Assembly: GCF_000835495.1 (NCBI RefSeq)
Contig: NW_015622541.1
Span: 1,116,001-1,180,000, forward strand
DNA from: Cladophialophora immunda
Taxonomy: Eukaryota; Ascomycota; Eurotiomycetes; Chaetothyriales; Herpotrichiellaceae
Direction: 5' to 3'
DNA: 64,000 nucleotides
The notes beneath the pieces are model-generated. The model saw only the letters and a list, made by a program, of their open reading frames with translations. It ran no database searches and was not told where the DNA came from. A program made the position numbers and the translations under genes. This document shows positions 44,636 through 54,622 of this stretch, piece by piece (within the stretch, counting starts at the first letter, position 1; each line of letters begins with the position of its first letter).

Positions 44636-46617
44636 ATGGCTTCCTTCCATCTCGATGGCAAGCAGATGAGAAATGTGTCCATCTCGGACGCGCCAGGCTC
44701 GCCTCCCGACGGCGCCGACGAGGTCTTCGACGACGGCCTCAGCCATGTCGCCGAGAAGTTCAGAGGCACGTCGGCCGACAAGCGGGACATGATGGTCATG
44801 GGCAAGAAGCAGGTGCTGCGTGTAAGGAAAACACTGTTCCTCGATCTGGCGCCGTTGGCGGTGCTGACCCCCTCTCCAGCGAAACTTCAGCTTCATCACC
44901 ATGCTGGGATTTGCCTCGACTTGCATTGCCAGCTGGGAGGGTATTCTAACGTACGATATGGCTCCTTGACCTTTGCGCGCGCGCGCGCGTACGAATTCCC
45001 CCATATTCTGACATGGTCCCTAGGTACCTTGGCTTCGTCTTGACTGACGGTGGCCTCCCCCTCCTGTTCTGGGGCTTCATTGCATGTGCTATCGGGCAGA
45101 CTCTGGTTTACGCCAGTGTGGCTGAAATGGCTTCGATGTATGTGGCGGGCAAGCCAGCCGTGTGGAACGTCCCGGGGCCCCCGCTAATCCGTGTCAACCA
45201 GGTCACCTACGGCCGGAGGTCAATACCACTGGGTGTCGGAGTTTGCGCCTCCACGTATGCGAAAGGTGCTCAGCTACTACTCTGGTAGGGAGTCATGTGT
45301 GTCTTGTCTCGCTTGCTCCCAGCACTGACACTTGATAGGTTGGCTCACTGCCATCGGCTGGCAGGTGTATAACGCCAGCGTGTGTTTCTTGGTCGGCACG
45401 ATGATCCAGGGCTTGATTGTCCTGAACGACCCGACCTATATCTACAAGAGATGGCATGGAACCCTCCTGTCCATGTCCACCACCGTGTTCTGTATCTCCT
45501 TCAACACGGTGTTGGCGTCGCGATTGCCCATTATCGGTAACGAGCATTCTCCCTGCACGGCGACGTCGAGACTGGTTTAGACTGACGCTTTCGCAGAGGG
45601 CATGGTCCTGATCCTGCACGTGGTGGGTTTCTTCGCCATCGTCATCACCCTCTGGGTCATGGCCCCCCGCGCCGACGCGCACACCGCTCTCCTCGAGTTC
45701 ACCAACTTTGGCGGCTGGTCGAGCGACGGCCTGTCCGCCATGATTGGTCTCCTGGCGCCCATGGCTGTCCTGGTTGGCTACGATTGCTCCGTCCACATGT
45801 GTAAGCAGACATTCTGTCCTTGGGGTGTAGCTTGAGCTAATCCCTTTGGTTTCCAGCCGAAGAAATCAAAGACGCCTCCGTCACCCTGCCTCGCGCCATC
45901 ATGGGCTCGGTGATCGTCAACATCACCCTGGTGTTCGTCGTGGTGACCACCCTGTGCTTCACCACGGGCGACCAGGCCTCGGTGGCGGTCTCGGCGACGG
46001 GCTACCCGTTCATCCAGGTCTTCTACAACGCCACCAACTCGTTCGCCGGCACCAACGTGCTGACGGCCATCATCATCGTCATGATGGCCGCGTGCGCCGT
46101 GTCCGAGGTGGCGGCCGCGTCGCGGCAGATCTGGGCGTTTGCCCGCGACGGCGGCCTGCCGGCCTCGCCATGGCTCTCCAAGATCTCGCCCGGCTGGAAC
46201 ATCCCGCTGCCCGCCGTCACCGTCACGCTCCTGGTCTCGGCGCTGATCTCGCTGATCAACATCGGCTCGACCGTCGCGCTCAACGCCATCACCTCGCTGG
46301 GCGCCATCGCCACCCTCATCTCCTACTTCCTCACCATCAGCTGCGTGCTGTACCGCCGCGTCACGGGGCCCGAGCTGCCCCCGCGCCGCTGGTCGCTCGG
46401 CCGCTGGGGGCTCGCCATCAACGTCACCGCGCTCCTCTTCCTGATCCCCCTGATCTTCTTCCTCAGCTGGCCTCTGGTCACCCCCGTCACCGCCGTGACC
46501 ATGAACTGGTCGAGCACCATGCTGGGCGGCTCCCTCATCATCGCCACCGCCTACTACCTGGTGTGGGGCAAGACCTCGTACGTGCCCCCCGTGGTGCACG
46601 TCAAGCGTGACATGTAG
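44636..46617 (+). CDS. APC-family amino-acid/GABA/choline permease, copy A
   Basis: Seven exons: 44636..44821, 44880..44950, 45024..45137, 45202..45284, 45339..45536, 45597..45800, 45857..46617; 538 residues. Plasma-membrane transporter of the amino acid-choline (Uga4/Hnm1) type with about 12 helices. Seen: LRRNFSFITMLGFASTCIAS, the signature SVAEMASMSPTAGGQYHWVS, RWHGTLLSMSTTVFCISFNT, DCSVHMSEEIKDASVTLPRA, ATGYPFIQVFYNAT, AASRQIWAFARDGGLP, and MNWSSTMLGGSLIIATAYYL. N-terminal cytoplasmic tail of about 60 residues. The last exon is strongly C-rich at third positions. A (CG)7 run sits in intron 2 (44975-44989). Divergent from SAT4-A. Substrate cannot be told between GABA, amino acids, choline or polyamines. 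Confidence 0.92.
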
Positions 46618-48017
46618 AACAACAACAACACACAACCCGCTCATCCCAACCAAACCCATTTGAAAATATGGCACCTTTCTTTTTCTTTGCTCGCCGCTGT
46701 CACTTGTGCGATTTGGGTTCGGGAGCTTAAAACGGGGTTTCGGGGGGGCTCATCCGCAAAGATTAAAAAACTTATCGTGTATAGACTTTTTTTTGTGGTT
46801 GTTTGTTGCTTGGGGACCATTTGAGAGGTTGTCTGAAATCATATACACACACTCCCTGTCTAAAGATTTTGTTGGAACCTCCTTAGCCTTGTTCTCTAAG
46901 TTACTATGCAACCCGAGAGGAAAGCAAGAGTCGTACATGAGATTGGGGCCGTATGTATACACATATACATGTAGTAGCTGATCTTTGATCACAAGCTAGG
47001 CAGGCAGATCAGATGGGTTCCTTAATAGATTTGACGCCTCTCGATGATGTTGTTTCTTCATCTGTATGGGGGGGAGAGAGAGAGGTCAAAAGTGCTAGTA
47101 CGAGCGACGATCCCTCTCTCATAAGTATTTGAACAGGGCGTGGATTAAGAAGCATGGCCTCTCGCTCGTCAATGGCGAGAATGTCACATGGCACATGAAC
47201 GAGAGGACAAGTCGATGCCAGCGTTGCTATGCCTTGGCCATAGTACTCGTACTTTTCGCGCCTGCGATACCCTTTGTAATTGGCTGTGCTGATATATCCG
47301 CATCAACATCAATCAATAATGTCCCCCCCGGTCCCTCCCTGCTTTTGCTCTCTATGACCATGTGGAGGAGGGTAGAGGTATTTGCGATACTCGCTACCTT
47401 TAATTTCAGGGTCTACTACGCTCCCCACTTACGACGACTGGAAAGCGTTCGAAAACGAGATTTGACGAGTCGCGGGAGAGGTGTGCGTATCAACCTATCA
47501 AACTAAAGGGGGGGGGTGACGCGGTGTCTTCCTCGTCGTCGTCGCTGCAAAATACAGTGCATGTCTTGCGGAGCGAGTGGGTGTGTGAGTGAGTGAGTCA
47601 CTTTCCCCATGCTCCGACGTATATTGTATATATATATAGCTTCGTTCTCGTGTCCTCTTGACAACCGAGTGGCTTCAGGGAGCATGCAGTAGAGAAGAAG
47701 TGGAGATGGGCGAGGATACGGTCGAGCGAGGAAGGGAAGGAAAGGAGAAATACAACGACAGAAGAAGTTCAGGCAAAACACCTGCACATTTTATTGGAAC
47801 TTTCAGCGGCCTTGCTGGCGACCTTTGGGCTTGCGAAGGCTTGTACCTTTCTTTGGACGGCATGGTTCTTCTGTAGTCGAAGGATCATGCCCTTTTGTCC
47901 CTCTCTCTCCCATTCACTTCCTCAGTCCTTCCATTCGGGACACTGTCGTCCAATGAACCATTCAAGACCTTCCCCATTAGTCTTGTCTCATCGCTGAAGA
48001 GCAAGAACGGGCATCGG
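46618..48017. other. Convergent intergenic
   Basis: Between the ends of permease A (+) and the GNAT gene (-). Contains simple-sequence patches: GTGAGTGAGT near 47580-47600 and a TA run near 47625-47638. No gene seen. Confidence 0.45.
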
Positions 48018-49105
48018 TTATTGACTCTCACCCTCGTCCCCTAGGTGCGTCCATAGGACCGACCCGCCGGTGATGCCTCGCAGTTTCAGCGGATTGGTCT
48101 TGTCGAGCCGGACGACCTTTTTGCACTCGTCGTCGTCCTCGATCTCGACCGTCGACACGTTGCCGACCAGGTGGCGGAATCCACAGCGCTGGTAGAACGC
48201 CTCGGTGCCCTTGGCCCCAATCACCACCGCCGGTAGCCCGTCCTTCCTGGCTCTCTCGAGCCCCCAGGCGACCATTTTCTGGCCGATGCCCCGGCCTTGG
48301 TATGTCGGGTGGACGGCGAGGGTCGACAGTTCCCAGTGGTTGACCCGGGAGGGCGGCTGGGTGAAGAACCGGGCGGAAAAGGGCTCGATGCGCAGTGCAA
48401 AGTTCCATTTGTTCAGCGGGTTGGGGTCCGAGAGCGAGGGCACGGCTACGGAGCGGTTGGGGATGAGAAGGCGGTGGAAAGTGTAAAAGAGTCCGATGAA
48501 TGGAGAGATCAATCTTCCTAATGTGATACATCAAATACGGGTCAGCGAAATTCCGCAGAGGTATGTTATGTATGGGTTCCACGATATGGTCTGAACATCA
48601 ATATCTCATCCTGGAGATGGCCAGCCTTGCAAAGCTCACTTCTGCAAGAGGCCTTGTGTCTCGTGTTTTCATGACATTTGCCGTCCTTCACTCCGCCAGA
48701 GGGAGCGAAAGGGTGTCAGCTTTGCTTGAGAGCCACGTCCAGGCTCATGGTTTGAGGGGGAAGATGCAAGGGGGTCAGAAGAAAGAATGAATACTCACTT
48801 GGATCCCACCATCTCACCAGACCCCAGAGTCGGTCTGAACCTTTACCCTCGCGGCCCCATTCTGCAGCGCCAGTAATAATCTCTCCAGACTTCTGTGACG
48901 GGTCTTTCTCATAGCTGACGAGCCATATCTTGTTGTAATCCCACCAGTTCTTGAGGACCTTCTGCTTCCACACAAAGACATAGTCGTCGGGGAATTGTTT
49001 CCGGTAGGGGAAGATGCAGTCGTTCAGTTCCTCATCGTAGAAACTGGCTGCCAGGATCTTGGAGATGGCATCGAGATCGGAGTACTTTGCCAGGCGGATA
49101 GGCAT
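48018..49105 (-). CDS. GNAT-family N-acetyltransferase
   Basis: Two exons: complement(48018..48517, 48799..49105), 268 residues. N-terminus MPIRLAKYSDLDAISKILAASF is a typical GNAT strand-helix start. A helical insert with WKQKVLKNWWDYNKIWLVSY follows. The acetyl-CoA site (motif A) is WELSTLAVHPTYQGRGIGQK, with QGRGIG as the Q/R-x-x-G-x-G/A loop, followed by ARKDGLPAVVIGAKGTEAFY and YQRCGFRHL. This matches the fungal small-molecule GNAT group; substrate unknown. The 281-bp intron is larger than its neighbours' but the borders (GTGAGT..TTAG) are good. It lies between the two SAT4/permease modules, so acetylation of an imported amine or amino acid is a possible but untested link. Confidence 0.86.
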
Positions 49106-51645
49106 GTTGCTTGGGGCCTGCTTCTGGGTGGTAACGCAAGGGAACAAATGGGAACCGGGATCGCTGGTCGACCCAGATGACGGGCCCCCACTCTCGGACA
49201 CGGTTGCACAGGCAAATCAATTCTCGTACTCGGTACAGTGCTCGTATTCTGTGTATCACAATCCTTCTGATGTCGACGGCGAAGACGACCAACGCAAGCG
49301 ATCTGCCGGGGGATCAGGCACGCTGTCTGCCGTTTCCTGTAGATCTACAACGTGGAAGGAGACACTCGAAAACCGTCCCTCGTGCGTCGCTTCCCTGGTT
49401 CACTGCCACTTTGGCCCCTTTCGATCGCGCAAGGCCACCTGCACGTGGGAAGGGATTGACCCTGAAGGAATCGCAAAAAGAAAAAAAAAATAGGGGCGAA
49501 GGAATAGATCGTGCCGACAACGTGGAAGGCGAACTACTGAGTTCAGGTACAGGAACTTAACAAGGCGTTTTAACCTAGCGTGAGATAGAGGAGATCAGAC
49601 CAGACCGTCAGGTACCCACTACTTGGGCCCCTGGATCGGAATGATCGTCAGGCCAAAGAAGTTGTTCGGGCAGAGGTGTTCCAGCAATTCCTTGCTGTGC
49701 CGGTGGCGCTGTTGGGACAGTCCTTCGATAAGGGTCCTACGAGCAATGGACTCATGGTAACTTCGTTTACACGAAAAGAGTCGAGACCAAACCCAGTTAT
49801 CCACAGCAACGAGAGAGCTATGGGACTGCGCGGACGGGTACAGGCATATAGTACAAAGTCGTTTTGAAGCTTTTGCATCAACATTGATCGGGTCAAGCGT
49901 CAGGGACGAAGACGGGACGTTCGAGAGCCGAGAATGGCATTCGGTGCAAAGCACAGACTGCAAGGACATTCAAAAACCATCTAAGCGAGCTGGGCGAGCT
50001 GTGTAGTTCGTGATAACCGTTGTGGGCGAAGGACGACCGGTGCTTGCGCAACAGAGCAAGGGAGGGGAAAAACGTGCGGCACTGAAGCAAGCATGGGCCC
50101 AGCTGGTGTTCGTCGAGGCAGGCATTTCGAGTAGGGTGAAAGAGGAAAAAAAGGTTGACTTTCCAACATTGGTGCGTTCCGGACAAAGGTCCTCGACACT
50201 TTGATAAGAAATGATCAGCACAAGAAGTGGGTACACCAGGCATTCCTCGTATTACTGACCAAGGAAGCAAGCAGACAGGGCCAGGGAATGGAGTGACACG
50301 ACCAGGAGGACGAGGCAAAGCCAGTGGAGTGAAAGAACTGGATTTGAAAAAAGTACCGGGGAACACACATAGACCCACGCAGCACTGGAGCACTCAGAAG
50401 AGACGCGGTTGGACGCGATCCCTTCGGCTGTCTCCCGAAATTGCGTGAATTGGAATCAACATCAGCAACTGGCCAACCGTTGGTGTTCACCGAAGGCCGG
50501 GGTGGAGGGGTGGTGATGGTGCGTCCGAAGCTCTGTCGACGGCCAACGAGTCGACAATTCATGGTTTACCCGAGCGAAAATGAAGCCAGTGACCTGTTGT
50601 TCTGGCCAAAGAAGCGGTGTGAGGTGGCGGCCAGCACATTCTCCCACTCTTGCATTCTCGGGCACTCTTGAACAAGATGGTGGTGGCAATCGGGGAACAG
50701 GAACTGTCCTGATTTGTCGCCGGTAGCGTTGTTCTGCATCCCGACTTGTAACTGCGTCCAAGCAGCCGGCCTGAAAGAGGACAAAGATGCCAGAAGGTGG
50801 CTTGACGCTAGCATCTCAAGGTTTGACTGTGAGGAGCCTTTTCCGTCGACCCGCTTATCTGCTGGGGTTGGGGACCTCTGCAGCGTGCATGGTTAGATGC
50901 AGGATTAGGTGCAGCGCGATGGGAGACCAAGGGAGGCGAGAGGAGGCGGCGGGGTGGGATGAGGAGTGGCCTGCGAACTGTCGTCGACCCCTGCAAAGTC
51001 CCTTGTGTTAGCAGCAGTTTGTACCGAATGCCACCCACTGTCCAGACCAAGTAAGGATCATCGACAGATCACGACATTGAAGATGGAGGGGGTGGATGTC
51101 GAGAACAAGTGGTAGTCTTCCCAGGATGAAGAGACTCGCGGTGTCGGAGCGTAACTGCGGTCGTGGGAGTAATGAGGTAAGTGTGGGTGTGGGAGCGGGT
51201 GCGGGTGCGTCAGTGGTTATCTTGTGTGACAAACCTCCATGTCCTGCCATACTGTACACGACTCTACCTAGTATTCTCCCCAGCTACTCACACAGTCTCT
51301 CTCACACATCACACAGCAGTTGTTACATACTTCAGAAATGGGGGATACTTTTTTGACGTAATTCGTTGGAACAAGCAAGTCGAAACCACCACAAAGATTT
51401 TCACGCCTCTCCCAACCCCGGGGGTATCGATCCATCAAATTCATCCACAACAGTCCCAATCTGTATCCAGAAGCTTCTCCATAATAGCACGTAGCCAAAG
51501 CTGATATCAAACACGCCCGATGGGTCCTTTTCTAGTCTTGTAACACCTTCACTGCGCCTGTGATCCGCGTTGATATCTCAATTCGCTCCAATCGACAAAT
51601 CCCTGTAAGAGTAAAAGCAGGTGCAGACAGAACAAGGACGGCTGC
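49106..51645. other. Gene-free stretch between modules (2.5 kb)
   Basis: Upstream of GNAT and downstream of SAT4-B. No ORF above about 166 codons, none with a family motif, and no tRNA or repeat seen. A short A tract occurs at about 49478-49490 and a GTGTGGGTGTGGGAGCGGGTGC-like patch at about 51180-51205. It could hold long promoters, a non-coding RNA or decayed sequence. Confidence 0.4.
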
Positions 51646-53073
51646 TTACGAGGGGCCTTGATTCTCGTAATGGACCCGCCACTGCATGTCCTTGCGAATG
51701 ATTTTGGCCTCGCTGTTCTGGCTTTCTTGAGACTGTCCAGATCGCGCATCAGGATCGACTGACTTGCCCCAGTATGCGGTTGTGTTGTGCTGGACCTTGT
51801 CAGGCCGAAAGTTGGGGTTTTTCTCCGCGCTATCAATCTCATCTTCGTCCATGGACCTTCTCTTGCTCCGGTTCATGCTGCTCTTGTTCGTTTTGTTCAA
51901 CGACTTGAGAGGGATCGAGCCTTGTTGGTGCGTGTCTCTGCCTCCGCTCGCCTGCGAGAGGGTCGTGTCCATCCATGTACTGCCCATGCTCGTGTTGAAC
52001 TTTCGAAGGCCACGGTTAAGGGCAGGTAGCGCAGCGGAAGCAATGGCGAAAAGGACCAGCACTTGTCGGTACACGGTGGGGGTCACGATCTCGACACCGG
52101 GATTTGAGGAATGGACGGTGACGTCTATGTAATGGGCATGCAGGCCAATCAGTGCAATCGCGCTGTCATACGTGAGCAGGTGAGCAATGAGCCATCTGGA
52201 GAGTGCTCGACTTACGCCAATCTTGGTGCAAAAGTGAGGAGAACAGAGACCTTACGATCCGTGCTCATGTGGAGCGGTAGGACTACGGCCAGCGACAACA
52301 AGAAGATCAAGACTTCGGTAATCCCGTCCACGACTGCGACTGCGCTCCATCGCTTGGTCTGGGGGCGAATTAGCAGAGAGAAGGCGCAAAAGGACCGATA
52401 CTCAGGGACATACCAGGGTTGGGCAGAAGGAGGTGTGATATCCAAGTTGTTGGAGTGAGTCGCAATCGATGGTGAGCGCCAGAATGGCCCCCAAGCACCA
52501 GAAGGCGCAAATGACGGTCATGGTATCGCACAGCATCCGGTGCCGTTTCATGTTGATGCTGAATAATTTTCGGCAGAGGAGAATGACACAGCTTTTGGTG
52601 AGGAACAGGGTGAACAGGAACAAAACGATCGAGGCGAGCAGCAGCTGTCGCTTCAGTTAGCGGAGCTGCACTGCAGCAGGATCAAACCCCGGGAATTCTG
52701 CATACCCTGCCCATGGAACTCGCATTGGATGCATCTATGTCCTCATACGACTTTCCCAACCCATGGGATACAGCGATCCAGACCAGCACGCTATGTATCA
52801 ATCCCACCACCTGGTTAGAGTGATCAGTACTCGAGTTGGCTCGCCAGTAAAACCCCCGTCCGACAGTGCTATACGTACTGACACACCAATAGCCAGTCCA
52901 TCATCGAGGCCGATACTTTTGTTGGTGAAAGTGCCCCGGAGGGCCAGCATCATCGGAACATATGCGGCGCATATGATGGAGACGACCAGAATGACGCCGC
53001 GATGGTCATCGTCGGTCACTCGAAAATATCGATTGCCCGCTATGGTCGGGTCGGTGGTGGAGGAGTCTGCCAT
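51646..53073 (-). CDS. SAT4/Pth11-like seven-helix membrane protein, copy B
   Basis: Five exons: complement(51646..52162, 52216..52358, 52414..52644, 52706..52810, 52879..53073), 396 residues. Same family as copy A: N-terminus FRVTDDDHRGVILVVS, KSIGLDDGLAIGVSVV, SHGLGKSYEDIDA, helix LLLASIVLFLFTLFLTKSCV, CDTMTVICAFWCLGAILALT, CPTLTKRWSAVAVVDGITEV, TFAPRLAAIALIGLHAHYID, and a Ser/Arg/Asp-rich tail ending IIRKDMQWRV. The introns before TKRWSAV (phase 0) and after TFAPRL (phase 2) sit at the same places as both introns of copy A, and the exon between them is 143 nt in both. The stop at 51646 overlaps a good donor (GTAAGC); a spliced alternative end is possible. Divergent from permease B. Confidence 0.85.
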
Positions 53074-54622
53074 GGTTGCCGCAGGGCTGGCAGGGCTGGC
53101 AAGAGAAGGTCTAGAGGAGCAGCATCAACGACATTAATCAGAAAGGCTCCAGGAGGGGTCCCCTTTTGGTGGCAAGATTGAATTCCAAGACCTTAAATCA
53201 CGCCCCGTCCCCCTTGGGATAAACGGTAATCGTCGGGCCTGGACAGATACGAGCAACGGGCAACGCAAGCCAGAGGGGGGTGGTTTGAAACTGCAAAAAA
53301 CTTTGTTTTTGCCCATTATCATCCTACACGATACGGTTGTCGTTTGGGGCCCATGATTGTGTGCAGGGTAGAGCGGTAGGGCACCAACTGGCTCTGCAAG
53401 GCAAAGGTTTAGCGGTCATTTCCAAGCAGTTCTGGGAAGCGAACAGCCCTGGGACTCTTCGCTTGGATCGCGAAAGCAGCCCAAGAAGAAGTGAGGAGTC
53501 GAGGTGCTGGTCCCCCGGGGATAGCTCAACCAAGGCTATTGGCAGCTGGAAATGGCCTCCGACGAACTACAGCAGACGATGGGCGCCGAGTGGGCGCGGC
53601 GTGAGGCAGTCTGGGTGCTGAATGGCCGCCCGGGAGGGGTCAAGTCAATGGGCTTCAGGTGGGGGAAGCGAGAGGGGGGGACCATTGTTCGGGCAAGAGG
53701 CTCCCGGTGGCTTTCAGGTGGCGTCAAGCCCATTAAACCCCTTGCCGTAGTGATCGTCGCGGCGGGCCGACGCTAAGAAGGCCCCGGGTTGTCGGAAACA
53801 GCAAAGATGAGCGCTAGGTGTCGACAGTGCCCCTTACTGAGTCCGTTGCTTACTGGTGCCCCCCGTTCCAGCCATTTGCTAGCCAGCAGCCCTTGATTCC
53901 ACCTCCCTGGCAGCCCTTCAAGGCCACCTCTCTGCGCCAACTCTCTTCCTCCTTCTTCCGCACTACTCGTATCAACCTCTCCACTCCTCGACCTCGACCT
54001 CCATGCTACAACTGTCCGCCGCACGAACCAGCTCCCAGCCTACTCGTACCGGCTAGGTAGATGCTCTTCGAAGCCCACTCGCTACCGCAGATAAGCCTTT
54101 CTTCCGCTCGATACCTCCTCCGACCACGCACCCGGTCTGCCCACTCTCCTACCCGGTTCCCACTCTCTTCGTCTCCAGGGGGCTCGCTTGAGGGCTTGCG
54201 AAGGGACCCTTCATGCCACTCGTGTACAAAGTCTCCGCGATATCTTTCCATGTGCAAAAAGAGATGGACCCCAAGCTAATACCACGCACTTTGTTGACAC
54301 TACTGCCAGTCAGAGGCAAGACAATCGGCTTGCCACATGGGCTGTTGAACTGTTTAGCTGCGTGCTGCTAGACACTTCCCCAGTGCTCTTTTCTTCCTTC
54401 CACTCTGGGTCACCACCAACTCATCCATCCCGGAGTTTTAACCTCGAACCCAAAATTCCAGACTCCCTTTTGTCTTCTTCTCTGCTCACCCTTCTCCTCT
54501 ACTCTTCCTGCTCTATTTCCCCCTCTTCAGTCGCCTCCATCCTTCTTTCTTTTGGGGGTTTCTGTGCTTTGTCGTTGATTTTTTCTGCTTGACCTGTTTG
54601 TGTTACCTGCTCAATCGCCAAC
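53074..54622. promoter_or_regulatory. Divergent promoter region, module B (SAT4/permease)
   Basis: A 1.55-kb region between SAT4-B (-) and permease B (+), nearly the same length as in module A. From about 53860 to 54620 the + strand is markedly pyrimidine-rich with many CTC and TCC runs, suggesting a long core promoter or leader for the permease. Several upstream ATGs occur in it. AGATAA at 54089-54094 is GATA-like but not significant alone. Confidence 0.5.

Noticed and set aside
45778..46674. 298-codon minus-strand frame and a 254-codon plus frame over permease A
   Set aside because: Both overlay the last permease exon, which has strong third-position C bias; the translations are His/Asp/Gly- or Arg/His-rich with no family text.
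43980..54094. GATAA elements in both SAT4/permease promoters as evidence of nitrogen (AreA) control
   Set aside because: HGATAR sites are expected several times per 1.5 kb by chance, and no clustered or conserved arrangement was seen.
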